From HK1 sp965202875 (GTDB lineage Bacteria > Pseudomonadota > Gammaproteobacteria > HK1), in the NCBI GenBank assembly GCA_965202875.1, contig OZ241870.1, forward strand, positions 5,642,001 through 5,706,000: a stretch of 64,000 bases of DNA, read 5' to 3'. Shown in pieces: positions 1 through 8,330 of this stretch; position 1 is the first letter of the stretch, and every line of letters starts with the position of its first letter. The translations under genes and the position numbers were made by a program. The notes beneath the pieces were generated by a model. That model saw only the letters and a program-made list of their open reading frames with translations. It did no database searches and had not been told where the DNA came from.

Positions 1-222
1 TCCAGCTCCCTGCTCGGCAACTGGGACAAGACCGGGGACGCCGACGAGCAGTACGTGAAGCTGTACCACTGGGACGGAAAGGAGCTGAAGCACCAGTGGA
101 CGGTGGACTTCTACGAGGAAGGTCTCGGGCGCTCGCACCAGATGCGGTTCGGCGCGTATGCCCTCTATGGCAAGCGGCCGCCGGCGGCCGGCGAAACGCG
201 GCTGGCGGCGGTGGTCCGGTAG
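1..222 (+). CDS. C-terminal end of an unrecognised protein (cut by window start)
   Basis: Frame 1 is open from the first base to a TAG at 220-222, giving 73 residues. The visible part is rich in Trp, Tyr and His (WDKTGDADEQYVKLYHWDG and onward), which looks like a beta-rich secreted domain, possibly an FG-GAP/VCBS-type propeller blade. The family cannot be named from this tail. It runs in the same direction as the SCO-family and peroxidase genes that follow and may be the first gene of that operon. The final 12 residues or so look like an unstructured tail. Confidence 0.65.
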   Translation, partial: SSSLLGNWDKTGDADEQYVKLYHWDGKELKHQWTVDFYEEGLGRSHQMRFGAYALYGKRPPAAGETRLAAVVR

Positions 223-388
223 GTCGCGAGGCACGCCCGCGGCCCGCGAGCCCGACGACGTGGAAGCTCCGAAAGCCGCCCCGGGGCTCCGGGGCGGCGG
301 CAAGATGGCTCGCAAGGAACAGGACAGAGGTTCCCCGCCCGTTGACGGACGGGCCGGGGGCGCGACCGCCTCGGCGGTCGCCGCTCCC

Positions 389-1111
389 ATGCGCTCCGGA
401 ATCGGCGCGGCGAGGCCGACGCTTCCGGTCAAGGCGGGCCGCATTCTCCCGCTGCTCGCGGCGGCCCTGACGAGCCAGACCGCACCGGCCCACGACCCAC
501 GCCCCGAGATCCTCGCCCCCGGCTGGGGGATCCTGGGCTACGAGGCGCCCGCCCCCGGGACCTACCGGCTGCCGCCGATCATGCCCGCCGCCGACGGCCG
601 GGTGCTGCGCGAGGACGCCACCCCCGCGCACCTGTCCGATCTGATGGAAGACCGTCTCGTGTTGTTGAGCTTCGTCTATACCCGGTGCACGGACGTCAAC
701 GGCTGTCCGCTGGCCAAGGCCGTCTTTCACCTGGTGCGCGCCCGGCTGGAGCGGCATCCGGGGCTGGCCCGGGTCACGCGCCTCATCTCGATCTCCTTCG
801 ATCCGGACATCGACACCCCCGAGACCATGCGGGCTTATCGGCCGAAGCACGAGGACAACAGCGTCGAATGGCTGTTCCTGACCACCCGCGATCGGGCCGA
901 CCTGCAACCCATCCTCGACGGTTACGGGCAGTACACGTTGCGCGAGTACGACGAGCACGGCGCCTACACCGGAGAGTTCGCCCACCTGCTTCGCGTGTTC
1001 CTGATCGATCGTGAACGGCGGGTCCGCAACATCTACAGCACCGGATTCCTCCACCCCGACGTCCTGATGAACGATCTGGAGACCCTGCTTCTGGAGTCTT
1101 CCTCCGGTTGA
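389..1111 (+). CDS. SCO1/SenC-family thioredoxin-fold protein
   Basis: The protein is about 240 aa from the ATG at 389; an in-frame ATG at 305 would add 28 residues. The 389 start places a hydrophobic stretch (ILPLLAAALTSQTAPAHD) directly after a basic N-terminus, as in a signal peptide, so a periplasmic location is likely. The core fits the SCO family: LLSFVYTRCTDVNGCPLA, the ISFDPDIDTPE segment, and a conserved His in FAHLLRVFLID. The redox/copper cysteines are CX5C rather than the usual CX3C of SCO1. SCO proteins deliver copper or act as thiol oxidoreductases. The stop overlaps an alternative TTG codon of the downstream peroxidase gene, so the two are probably cotranscribed. A role in maturing that haem enzyme is inference. 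Confidence 0.85.
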   Translation: MRSGIGAARPTLPVKAGRILPLLAAALTSQTAPAHDPRPEILAPGWGILGYEAPAPGTYRLPPIMPAADGRVLREDATPAHLSDLMEDRLVLLSFVYTRCTDVNGCPLAKAVFHLVRARLERHPGLARVTRLISISFDPDIDTPETMRAYRPKHEDNSVEWLFLTTRDRADLQPILDGYGQYTLREYDEHGAYTGEFAHLLRVFLIDRERRVRNIYSTGFLHPDVLMNDLETLLLESSSG

Positions 1112-1119
1112 ACGTGCCC

Positions 1120-2481
1120 ATGGCGCGCGCGGCACGAGCCGGCCTTCCCGCCATCGCCGGGGGGGTGCTGGCCGCCGGGCTTGCCATTGCCCTTCAGGCG
1201 CCCGCGCGCACCAGCGGCGCGCTGGACGCCGGGCAGGCGTTCGACGAGAGCCAGGCCCGCGGCCCCGGCGACGTCAAGGAAGGCTACGAGCGCAACGACT
1301 ACCGCACCCGATCCCGCAGCCTGCTGGACCGGCGGGGAGCCCGGCAGGATCTCATCCGGTTCGCGCTGGACCCACCGCTCGGCCTGCCGCCGGTGCCGGT
1401 CCCCGCGGACAACCCCCTGACCCGTGCGAAGATCGAGCTCGGGCGGAAGCTGTTCTTCGACCGCCGCCTGTCGATCAACGACACGCTCTCCTGCGCCGCC
1501 TGCCACATCCCCGAGCAGGGGTTCACCAACAACGAGCTGCGTACCCCGGTCGGGGTCGAAGGGCGCTCGGTGCTGCGCAACTCGCCCACCCTGTACAACG
1601 TCGCGTACCAGGAGCATCTGTTCCTGGACGGCCGGGAGATCAGCCTGGAGAACCAGGTCTGGCAGCCGATGACCGCCCACAACGAGATGGCGGCGCCCTC
1701 CATCGGCTACGTGATCAGGAAGCTGCGGCGCATGCGCGACTACGACGGCCTGTTCGAGCGGGCGTTCGACGGCCGCGGGCCGGACGTCCTCACCATCGGC
1801 CAGGCGCTGGCCGGCTACCAGCGAACCCTGCTGGCCGCCGACTCGCCTTTCGACCGATGGTACTTCGGAGGCCGGGCGGACGCGGTCGACGAATCCGTCA
1901 AGCGGGGGTTCGCGCTCTTCTCCGGCAAGGCGCAGTGCGTGGTGTGCCACCGGGTCGAAGGGAGCCATGCACTGTTCGTCGATCACCGCTTCCACAACAC
2001 CGGTCTCGGCTACGCGGCTTCGGTGGGCGGGAACACACCGGAGACCACCAGGGTCCAGCTTGCCCCCGGGGTGTTCGCCGACCTCCCCCGGGCGGCCATC
2101 GACGCGGTGACGCAGCAGAAGCTCCCCAACGACCTGGGCCTGTACCGGGTCACCGGGAGCCCCGGCGATCGCTGGAAGTTCCGCACCCCGACCCTGCGCA
2201 ACGTCTCGCTGACCGCCCCCTACATGCACGACGGCCGTTTCGACACCCTGCGCGAGGTCATCGACTTCTACGATCGGGGAGGCGTGCCCAACGAGCTGCT
2301 GTCGCCGCTGATCCGCCCACTGGACCTGGCGGAGCGGGAGAAGCAGGACCTCGAAGCATTCCTGCACTCCTTGACGGGCGGCAACGTCGCCGACGTCGTG
2401 GCCGATGCGTTTGCCGCCCCGATCGGCGACCTGGGTCCGGAGGATCCCAATTGGGCGCACGAGAATACGCTGGGATACTAA
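1120..2481 (+). CDS. MauG-like di-haem cytochrome c peroxidase
   Basis: The protein is 453 aa from ATG 1120; a TTG at 1108 would add 4 residues. A signal peptide (LPAIAGGVLAAGLAIALQ) directs it to the periplasm. Two CXXCH haem-binding motifs are visible, CAACH at about residues 125-129 and CVVCH at about 273-277, the pattern of the bacterial CcP/MauG family. The segment RKLFFDRRLSINDTLSCAAC and the C-terminal TPTLRNVSLTAPYMHDGRF with LREVIDFYDRGG are family hallmarks. Members reduce H2O2 or carry out oxidative protein modification; the electron donor is unknown here. It sits 8 bp after the SCO-family gene, suggesting one operon for a copper/haem redox function. Confidence 0.92.
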   Translation: MARAARAGLPAIAGGVLAAGLAIALQAPARTSGALDAGQAFDESQARGPGDVKEGYERNDYRTRSRSLLDRRGARQDLIRFALDPPLGLPPVPVPADNPLTRAKIELGRKLFFDRRLSINDTLSCAACHIPEQGFTNNELRTPVGVEGRSVLRNSPTLYNVAYQEHLFLDGREISLENQVWQPMTAHNEMAAPSIGYVIRKLRRMRDYDGLFERAFDGRGPDVLTIGQALAGYQRTLLAADSPFDRWYFGGRADAVDESVKRGFALFSGKAQCVVCHRVEGSHALFVDHRFHNTGLGYAASVGGNTPETTRVQLAPGVFADLPRAAIDAVTQQKLPNDLGLYRVTGSPGDRWKFRTPTLRNVSLTAPYMHDGRFDTLREVIDFYDRGGVPNELLSPLIRPLDLAEREKQDLEAFLHSLTGGNVADVVADAFAAPIGDLGPEDPNWAHENTLGY

Positions 2482-2621
2482 GCCGTGTTGACGAATTATC
2501 GTATCATGATCCTGACTGCCGCGAGATGAACAAACGCCAGGAACGTCCGAGCGAGCATGTCGTATCGCGTGGCAAGCGTTTCCGCCATCTCAACGGCGTG
2601 CCGCTCGACTGTGCGGGATGC

Positions 2622-2650
2622 TTGACATTGCCGATCCGGAAGCGACAAGA
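2622..2650 (+). promoter_or_regulatory. Putative promoter: TTGACA-N17-ACAAGA
   Basis: A perfect -35 hexamer TTGACA at 2622-2627 is followed, after 17 bp, by ACAAGA(T) at 2645-2651. The -10 is weak against TATAAT. The same arrangement, TTGACA-N17-ACAAGG, occurs at 11032-11060 upstream of another gene, which supports the idea that ACAAGR serves as a -10 here. It lies about 140 bp upstream of the lipoprotein start codon. Confidence 0.4.
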
Positions 2651-2705
2651 TCCCCACGTCTGAACTGATTTTTCGATGAATCAAGGGAACAAGACGATGT
2701 ATACC

Positions 2706-2725
2706 GTAAGCATGGTGATGGTTAC
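2706..2725. promoter_or_regulatory. Imperfect palindrome, candidate operator
   Basis: The arms GTAAGCAT (2706-2713) and ATGGTTAC (2718-2725) pair at 7 of 8 positions around a 4-base centre GGTG. It lies downstream of the putative promoter and upstream of the poly-C tract, so a repressor site or small RNA hairpin affecting the lipoprotein mRNA is possible. No regulator gene is adjacent. Confidence 0.35.
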
Positions 2726-2746
2726 AGGGGAGCCAGCGGACAACGT

Positions 2747-2763
2747 CCCCCCCCCCCCCCCCC
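2747..2763 (+). repeat. 17-bp poly-C homopolymer tract
   Basis: Seventeen consecutive C residues lie 27 bp upstream of the lipoprotein start codon and 10 bp upstream of its Shine-Dalgarno. Homopolymer tracts of this length slip during replication and are the classic basis of phase variation in surface-protein genes of Neisseria and related pathogens. The tract sits inside an open frame that starts at 2676 and is currently in register with the lipoprotein, so slippage could alter either translational coupling or mRNA folding at the ribosome site. The exact length may also be a sequencing or assembly uncertainty. Confidence 0.85.
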
Positions 2764-2789
2764 GAACCGACCCAGAGGACCGGCCAGCC

Positions 2790-5651
2790 ATGACCCCGAA
2801 AAGGAATCCCCCCCGCATCTCCTTCGCGCTCATCCTGGGCTCGATGCTGGCGCTCTCCGCTTGCAGCAGCACCAGGACCGTCACCGTGCCGGACACCGAC
2901 GCCCTCGCCGCCGAGGAGCGGAAGACCAAGGCGGCCGAAGATGCCCTGAAGGCGGCCGAAAATGCCCTGGAGGGGTTGCGCACTTCGCTGGCGGCGGCGC
3001 AGGCCGCGCTCGGTCCGGGCACTCCGGGTTCGGACCCTGCCGTGCAGCGCGAGCAGGCCCGCACGGCGGTGGTCGCCGCCCGGGAAGACCTGGGGAGGGT
3101 CCAGGAGTCCCTGGAGGGGCAGCCCGCGAGCGACGCGAAGACCGCGGCCGAGGCGGCCCTGAGGGCGGTCGACACCGCACTCACGCGCACCAGCGAGGCG
3201 CTGGCGCCGAACGGCACTGCCTTGGTCTCCGGCGCCGGTCTGCTTGTCTTCGCGAACATGCACACCACGCTGGACCGGGCGCTGGCGGCGATCGAAGACG
3301 CCCAGGCCAAGCTGACGACGGCCCTTCGCGCGAACCCTTCCGATACGTTGCGCACCACGCTGTCGCAGGCCCAGGCCCTGCTGGCCACCGCCCAGGTCTC
3401 GCTGGTGCCGCAGTTGCGCCAGGAACTGATGCAGGCCGAGGAGGACGCGGCGGCGCAACGCGCGCGCGCCGGGGAGGCCGAGGCCGCGAGGAAGCGGGAG
3501 AAAGTCCGCGCCGATGCGGCCGAAGAGACCCTGGGTGCGGCCGAAGAGACCCTGGATGACTTGCGTGCCTCGCTGGCGGCGGCGCAGGGGGCGCTGGGTT
3601 CGGGCACCACGGCCCAGCAGCGCAGCGCGGCCCGGCGAGCGGTGGTCGCCGCCCGGGAAGACCTGGGGAGGGTCCAGGAGTCCCTGGAGGGGCAGCCCGC
3701 GAGCGCCGCGAAGACCGCGGCCGAGGCGGCCCTGAGGGCGGTCGATACCGCACTCACGCGCACCAGCGAGGCGCTGGCGGCGGCCAACGCGGCCGTGGCG
3801 TCCGGCGCCGGGGTGGTGGTGCTGGCGAGCATGCACACCTCGCTGGACCGGGCGCAGGCCGCGCTGGACGTCGCCCAGGCCGCGCTGAAGACGGCATTGG
3901 ACGCCGACCCTTCCGACGCGTTGCGCGCCCTGCTCGCCCAGGCCCAGGGCACGCTGACCACCGCCCAGGTCTCCCTGGTGCCCCTGCTGCGCCAGGAACT
4001 GGCCGCCGCCCAGGCCGACGCGGCGGACGAGAAGGCGCGCGCCGACACCTACGACCCGCGCGTGTCCCTGGCCGACGCGCTCCTGCCGCGGGAAGAGAGG
4101 GACGTGGCCCGGGGCGAGGCGCAGAGCATCACGCGCACGCCGCGCACCGGGGGAGCTGACCACCGGAAGCTCGCCATCCGGACCGACCCCGTCCCCTTCG
4201 CCACCGACAAGAGGGTCGCCGCCGCCGGCGCCGGCCTCGTCGCCAGGGACGAGCTGCCGCTGCGGGCGATCACCCTGCGCGAGGCGGGAAGGCATTTCAC
4301 AGTAGCTCAGTCACGCAACCAGGGGAGGACCAGGATCCACGGAGACGACGGCACGCCGACCGCCTACAGCAACACCGACGGTGAGGTGGAGAGCTCGCTC
4401 CAGCTCTCGGCTGACGGGGCGACGCTGAAGTTCGGCGGCGTGGGCGTGGTCTATTACGACATGCAGCGGCAGTTCAACTACTTCGACAACGCCGACGACA
4501 CCACCGCCAACGAGGCGCCTTGGTGGCGCTACGGCCCGGACGGCAAGCTGGGCGACGCCAGCGCGGCGGCGGGCGACACGATGACCGCCTCCCACGCCAG
4601 GGACCTGGGCCTGGAGGAGGCGAGCGGGACGCTGACGGCGGATCAGGCGACCGCGCTCCAGGGCTACGTGACGGACAACTCCGGCGCCTGCTGGCAGGCG
4701 GACCTCTCCCTTTGCGGCGACTGGGCCCACGACGACCTCACCATCGCCTTCGGCACGCCGTCGCAGTCGCCTCATGGCGAGGCGGCCTATTACTGGAAGG
4801 TGCGGGCGCCGTTCACCCAGCTACAGCGCGACACGGGCCTCCCGGACGAGAACAACGACGGCCGGCCGCGGGATCTCGGGACCTACGAGCTGTGGCTGTC
4901 GCACTATGGCGGCGTGGACGACAAGGGCACGGACACCGAGGACGACGACACGCACCGCTATCTCGAATACGCGGCCTACGGCCTGTTCACGTTCCTCGAC
5001 GGCGTCGTGCAGACGCCGAGCTTCCTCCGCCAGCATGCGTTCGCCTTCGGCTACGACGCCTTCCAGGACGCGGACAACCTGAAGACGAGCGACCTCACGT
5101 CGTCGATCGCCGCCACCTTCACGGGCCACACCATGGCGCGGCAGCTCATCACCGACGGCAGCATAACCCACGTCGTCATCACCGGCGCGGACGTGCTCAG
5201 GGGCGACGTCACGCTCAACGCCTGCATCGGCGGCACCGGCTGCACCGGCACCGGCATCCCCACCGCCGCCAACAGGATCAGCGGCCTGATCTCCGGCCTC
5301 GAAGAGCTGCGGTACGACGGGGTGTGGGTCGCCGTCACCAACGACAACATCCCGATGGTGGAGGGCGACATCGCCGCCGACGGCAGCTTCGCGGGCGCGC
5401 TCGACTATCCGAGACAGGACGCCAACGACCCCTCCACCCGAAATACCTGGCACTACGAAAGCGGCGTGCCGGGGGAGGGGGGCGCATCCCAATACGGCGG
5501 CAACCTCTACGGCCCCCGCGACGGCCTGGAGGCGGCGGGCTGGTGGTACGTGCAGCCCGATCCTCGGATAGCAACGGATAGCGGGGTCAACATCGGCGGG
5601 ATCATCGGCAGCTTCGGCGCCAAGTGCACCGAGGGGTGCAGCAGCAACTAG
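2790..5651 (+). CDS. TbpB-like surface lipoprotein with tandem helical repeats (probable Slam substrate)
   Basis: The protein is 953 aa from ATG 2790, chosen because AGAGGA lies 10 bp upstream and the signal peptide starts there. An in-frame ATG at 2676 would bury the signal peptide behind 38 residues. Residues 1-24 are a lipoprotein signal with lipobox LSAC and lipidated Cys25. Residues about 35-420 are Ala/Glu/Gln-rich, almost certainly alpha-helical, and consist of two tandem repeats of about 190 residues. Residues about 470-953 are beta-rich and end in GGNLYGPRDGLEAAGWW and IGGIIGSFGAKC, resembling the C-terminal beta-barrel of TbpB-type lipoproteins and other Slam substrates. The Slam gene follows at 6212. 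The lipoprotein is inferred to be displayed on the cell surface; its ligand is unknown. The pairing of a long helical repeat region with this barrel is unusual. Confidence 0.85.
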   Translation: MTPKRNPPRISFALILGSMLALSACSSTRTVTVPDTDALAAEERKTKAAEDALKAAENALEGLRTSLAAAQAALGPGTPGSDPAVQREQARTAVVAAREDLGRVQESLEGQPASDAKTAAEAALRAVDTALTRTSEALAPNGTALVSGAGLLVFANMHTTLDRALAAIEDAQAKLTTALRANPSDTLRTTLSQAQALLATAQVSLVPQLRQELMQAEEDAAAQRARAGEAEAARKREKVRADAAEETLGAAEETLDDLRASLAAAQGALGSGTTAQQRSAARRAVVAAREDLGRVQESLEGQPASAAKTAAEAALRAVDTALTRTSEALAAANAAVASGAGVVVLASMHTSLDRAQAALDVAQAALKTALDADPSDALRALLAQAQGTLTTAQVSLVPLLRQELAAAQADAADEKARADTYDPRVSLADALLPREERDVARGEAQSITRTPRTGGADHRKLAIRTDPVPFATDKRVAAAGAGLVARDELPLRAITLREAGRHFTVAQSRNQGRTRIHGDDGTPTAYSNTDGEVESSLQLSADGATLKFGGVGVVYYDMQRQFNYFDNADDTTANEAPWWRYGPDGKLGDASAAAGDTMTASHARDLGLEEASGTLTADQATALQGYVTDNSGACWQADLSLCGDWAHDDLTIAFGTPSQSPHGEAAYYWKVRAPFTQLQRDTGLPDENNDGRPRDLGTYELWLSHYGGVDDKGTDTEDDDTHRYLEYAAYGLFTFLDGVVQTPSFLRQHAFAFGYDAFQDADNLKTSDLTSSIAATFTGHTMARQLITDGSITHVVITGADVLRGDVTLNACIGGTGCTGTGIPTAANRISGLISGLEELRYDGVWVAVTNDNIPMVEGDIAADGSFAGALDYPRQDANDPSTRNTWHYESGVPGEGGASQYGGNLYGPRDGLEAAGWWYVQPDPRIATDSGVNIGGIIGSFGAKCTEGCSSN
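2976..4050 (+). repeat. Tandem intragenic duplication (two units, about 573-585 bp each)
   Basis: The helical region of the lipoprotein gene is built from two adjacent homologous units. The block encoding VVAAREDLGRVQESLEGQPA begins near 3068 and recurs near 3641 with almost no nucleotide change, an offset of 573 bp. The flanking segments LAAAQ(A/G)ALG and TAQVSLVP(Q/L)LRQEL are also repeated. The near-identity of the core indicates a recent duplication or ongoing gene conversion. Confidence 0.9.
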
Positions 5652-5780
5652 CCGGCGGGCGAATCAGTCGGTGGGCGGGAGCCTTCGTCCGGCGAAATCC
5701 GGGGTCGCCGGATCGGGTCGGCGGCGCGGCCGGCTCCCGCGTCGACGTTGACCCATGGCTTCTTCTGCCGATCCGCGTGA

Positions 5781-6116
5781 ATGACGGTCATCGTCGCGGC
5801 GCGCAACAACCGCGCGGTGGCCGCCGCGGGCTCCGCCCAACCGGAGGGCTCGTTGCCGGTGCCGCGGGGCACTTCTCTCCGACTTCACGAAGGCGAACCG
5901 AGCCATCTCCGGGACCCGGCATTCGGCGGAAACTTCTGCGGCAACAGGGGCGGTCCCGACCTCGAGACCGCGGGCTGGCGGCCTCTGACGTCGCGTGGGT
6001 ATGCCGGCGCCCTGACCGGCGTCCAGACCCGGGACCATCCCGGCCGGCCGGACTTCAGGTACTCGGGCGCTTTCGGCAGCTTCGGGGCCGCGTGCACCGA
6101 GGGCTGCGCCGGCTGA
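5781..6116 (+). pseudogene. Decayed C-terminal fragment of a second TbpB-like lipoprotein
   Basis: An open stretch in the same frame as the upstream lipoprotein ends with AFGGNFCGN, ETAGWRPL and GAFGSFGAACTEGCAG. This mirrors the upstream protein's end (GGNLYGP, EAAGWW, IGSFGAKCTEGC). Only the last 60 residues or so are clearly homologous; the first part is not recognisable. No signal peptide, lipobox or Shine-Dalgarno precedes it, and the stretch 5652-5780 holds no gene. It is best read as the tail of a tandemly duplicated lipoprotein gene that has lost its body, lying between the lipoprotein and the Slam gene. Confidence 0.7.
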
Positions 6117-6211
6117 ACGCGCGGGCCGCGTCCGGCGGCCGCGCCGGCCCCGCTGACCGCGGAACGTCCGGTGGGGCGTTTTCACGGTACGCGGTACAAG
6201 GCAACGTTCCG

Positions 6212-7732
6212 ATGACCATCAGCAGAACCTTCTGCGCAATCCTTGCCGCTTCGCTGGCGCATTTTGCATGCGTGCCCGCCCTTGCCCGGGATGGGGCCCC
6301 CGCTCCGGGAGAGATTGCCGCCGAGGTGGAGCGCGCCAGGGAGATGATCTTCGCCGGCCAGCCGGGGGCGGCGCTCGATCTGTTGCGGCCCCTGGCCGAG
6401 CGCTACCCCGAGGATACGGACGCCCATTTCTTCCGTGGCATGGCCGCCGCGGCCGTGGCCAGCCTGCCGGAGGACCGGCCCGGCGCCCCGAGGACCGACG
6501 AAGCCCGGCGGACGCTGCTCGACGAAGCGGCGGAGAGCTACCGCCATATCCTGGAGCTGCGCCCCGGGCTTGCCGGAGCACGGCTGGAGCTGGCTCGGGT
6601 GCTGTTCCAGCGCGGGCGTTGCACGGCCCCGCCGGAGCGCCTGCTCACGCATCTGCTGGGCGACGACTGCGACGCGGCGGCGTACCACTTCCGGCGTGCC
6701 CTGGCGGGCGGGTTGCCGGAGGAGATCACCGCTTTGGTCTCGCGATTCCTCGCCGCGGTGCAGGCGCGCAAGCGGGTGTCGGGACATTTCGGGCTGGCGA
6801 TCGCGCCGGACAGCAACGTCAACACCGGGACCTCGGCCAGCACCTTCGCCTCCCGCATCCCGGGCGTCAATCTGGACACGGGGGAGATAGTGCCGTTGCC
6901 GTTCGTGCTACCCGAAAGCGCCCGCGAGACCTCCGGCATCGGGGCCATCCTCTCGGCGTCGGGGGAGTACCGGCACCCGGTGGCGCTGCAGGTCGCCGAG
7001 AGCTCGGCGACCCGGCTGCGCCTCGGCGGCAGCCTCTACCGGCGCGAGTATGGCGGGCGGCGCTTCGACGACATGACCCTCGCGGCATACGCGGGGCCGC
7101 AGTTCCTGTTTCCATACGGCCGCGCCAGCCTGCTCGCCAAGGCGGAGCGTCGCTGGTCCGCCGGCGATCCGGTGAGCCGCGGCCTCGGCCCGCGGGTCGA
7201 GGGCGGCCTGCGCCTCGGCGAACGCCTGTGGCTCGGCGGCGGCGTCGAGCGGGTCGAGCGGCGCCACCGGGGCTCCCGCGACAGTGACGGCCCGCGCCTC
7301 GATCTCGACCTCGACCTGTCCTTCGCGGCGACCCCGGCGATCGTCCTCGGCACGCGCGGCGGCTGGCAGCGCGCACGCGCCGGGCGCCCCTACCTGAGCT
7401 CCCGCACCCTCCGGCTCGGCGGCTTCGTCACCGCCGACCTGCCGCCGGTGCTCGGCGTGACGGGGTTCGGCGTCGCCCTGTTCCACGACGTTCTGTTCAC
7501 CGACTACGACGAAGCGAATCCGGGGTACGGGCTCATCCTCGATGCCCCGCGGGAAGGGGCCCGCGAGGATCGGCTCTCGATCTCCCGGCTGAGCGTGTCC
7601 AACGACCATCTGGAGCTGTTCGGTTTCGTTCCGGCCCTGTCCCTGGTGCACGAACGGCGCGACACGAACATCGGCGAAGTCTTCGACTACCGCCGGAACC
7701 GGGCCGAAATCACGATGCGCCGGCTGTTCTGA
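6212..7732 (+). CDS. Slam-family outer-membrane translocon (TPR + DUF560 barrel)
   Basis: The protein is 506 aa from ATG 6212, with a signal peptide ending near ALA at residue 25. Residues about 30-170 form a TPR-like helical domain (AREMIFAGQPGAALDLLRPL, YPEDTDAHFFRGMAAAA, LELARVLFQRGR). From about residue 190 the pattern switches to alternating amphipathic beta-strands beginning GHFGLAIAPDSNVNTGT, the signature entry to the DUF560/Slam barrel, and the protein ends in an aromatic residue (MRRLF), as outer-membrane barrels do. Slam proteins move specific lipoproteins such as TbpB from the periplasm to the cell surface. The TbpB-like gene immediately upstream is the obvious client. No strong Shine-Dalgarno is visible, so coupling to upstream translation is possible. 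Confidence 0.9.
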   Translation: MTISRTFCAILAASLAHFACVPALARDGAPAPGEIAAEVERAREMIFAGQPGAALDLLRPLAERYPEDTDAHFFRGMAAAAVASLPEDRPGAPRTDEARRTLLDEAAESYRHILELRPGLAGARLELARVLFQRGRCTAPPERLLTHLLGDDCDAAAYHFRRALAGGLPEEITALVSRFLAAVQARKRVSGHFGLAIAPDSNVNTGTSASTFASRIPGVNLDTGEIVPLPFVLPESARETSGIGAILSASGEYRHPVALQVAESSATRLRLGGSLYRREYGGRRFDDMTLAAYAGPQFLFPYGRASLLAKAERRWSAGDPVSRGLGPRVEGGLRLGERLWLGGGVERVERRHRGSRDSDGPRLDLDLDLSFAATPAIVLGTRGGWQRARAGRPYLSSRTLRLGGFVTADLPPVLGVTGFGVALFHDVLFTDYDEANPGYGLILDAPREGAREDRLSISRLSVSNDHLELFGFVPALSLVHERRDTNIGEVFDYRRNRAEITMRRLF

Positions 7733-7946
7733 ACGCATCCGCCGCGGGGGCGGACCCGCGCCGCCGCGTGCTCCGACGATCACGGACCTCGCGCTACGGG
7801 CTCTGCCTCGTTGGATTCACGCCCTCCCTTCAGGCTCGTCTTCGTATTGGAAAAGACTGCATCGACACGGAGGGGAGGAAGCAGCGCGAGCGGGCCGGGG
7901 CGACGACGACCATCCCCGCGCGCCTCCACCGGAACGCCATCACGCC

Positions 7947-8330
7947 ATGCCCGAAGCCGCCGAGAAGCCGCCGCGCGTCCGGAGCGGGCCGATCGACGTG
8001 CGTACCGCTCCGGACCGCTACCGCCACTGGCGCCTGCGCATCGAGGGCCGCATCGCCACCCTCTCGCTCGACGTCGACGAATCCGGCGGCCTCGCCCCCG
8101 GCTACGAGCTCAAGCTCAACTCCCATGACCTCGGCGTCGACGTCGAGCTGGCGGACGCGGTGCAGCGGCTGCGCTTCGAGCATCCGGAGGCGGCGGTGGT
8201 GCTCCGATCGGATCGGGAACGGGTGTTCTGCGCCGGCGCGAACATCCGCATGCTCGGTACGTCGAGCCATGCCCACAAGGTCGCCTTCTGCAAGTTCACC
8301 AACGAGACCCGGTGCGCGATCGAGGACGCG
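7947..8330 (+). pseudogene. boxC: 5' fragment of boxC (2,3-epoxybenzoyl-CoA dihydrolase)
   Basis: About 125 residues match the N-terminal part of BoxC, an enoyl-CoA-hydratase-fold enzyme of aerobic benzoyl-CoA degradation: RHWRLRIEGRIATLSLDVDE, GLAPGYELKLNSHDLGVD, LADAVQRLRFEHPE and RVFCAGANIRMLG with HKVAFCKFTNETR. BoxC is normally about 550 residues. Here homology stops abruptly after AIEDAG near 8330, where the reading frame changes to a benzoate-CoA ligase segment. The gene is therefore broken and cannot make a functional enzyme. The region 7733-7946 upstream holds no gene I can support. Confidence 0.8.

Larger units (their letters stand above)
2482..2789 (+). promoter_or_regulatory. Leader/regulatory region of the surface lipoprotein gene
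   Basis: This 308 bp gap is noticeably richer in A+T than its surroundings in its first half. It contains, in order, an A/T-rich block around 2487-2512 (TTGACG followed by ATTATCGTATCATGATC), a promoter-like TTGACA at 2622, a 20-bp imperfect palindrome at 2706-2725, a 17-C homopolymer at 2747-2763, and a good Shine-Dalgarno AGAGGA at 2774-2779. An open frame starting at ATG 2676 runs through the C-tract into the lipoprotein in the current register, but the lipoprotein signal peptide begins only at 2790. The individual elements are listed separately. Confidence 0.6.

Noticed and set aside
2487..2512. A Fur-box-like sequence upstream of the lipoprotein
   Set aside because: The right half (TATCATGATC) fits a Fur box but the left half does not, matching only about 10 of 19 positions. 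It lies far from the start codon. Iron control remains possible but is not supported.
2676..2789. N-terminal extension of the lipoprotein from ATG 2676
   Set aside because: It would place 38 residues, including a Pro run from the C-tract, before a good lipoprotein signal peptide. The ATG at 2790 has a better ribosome site. It may still be a short leader frame.
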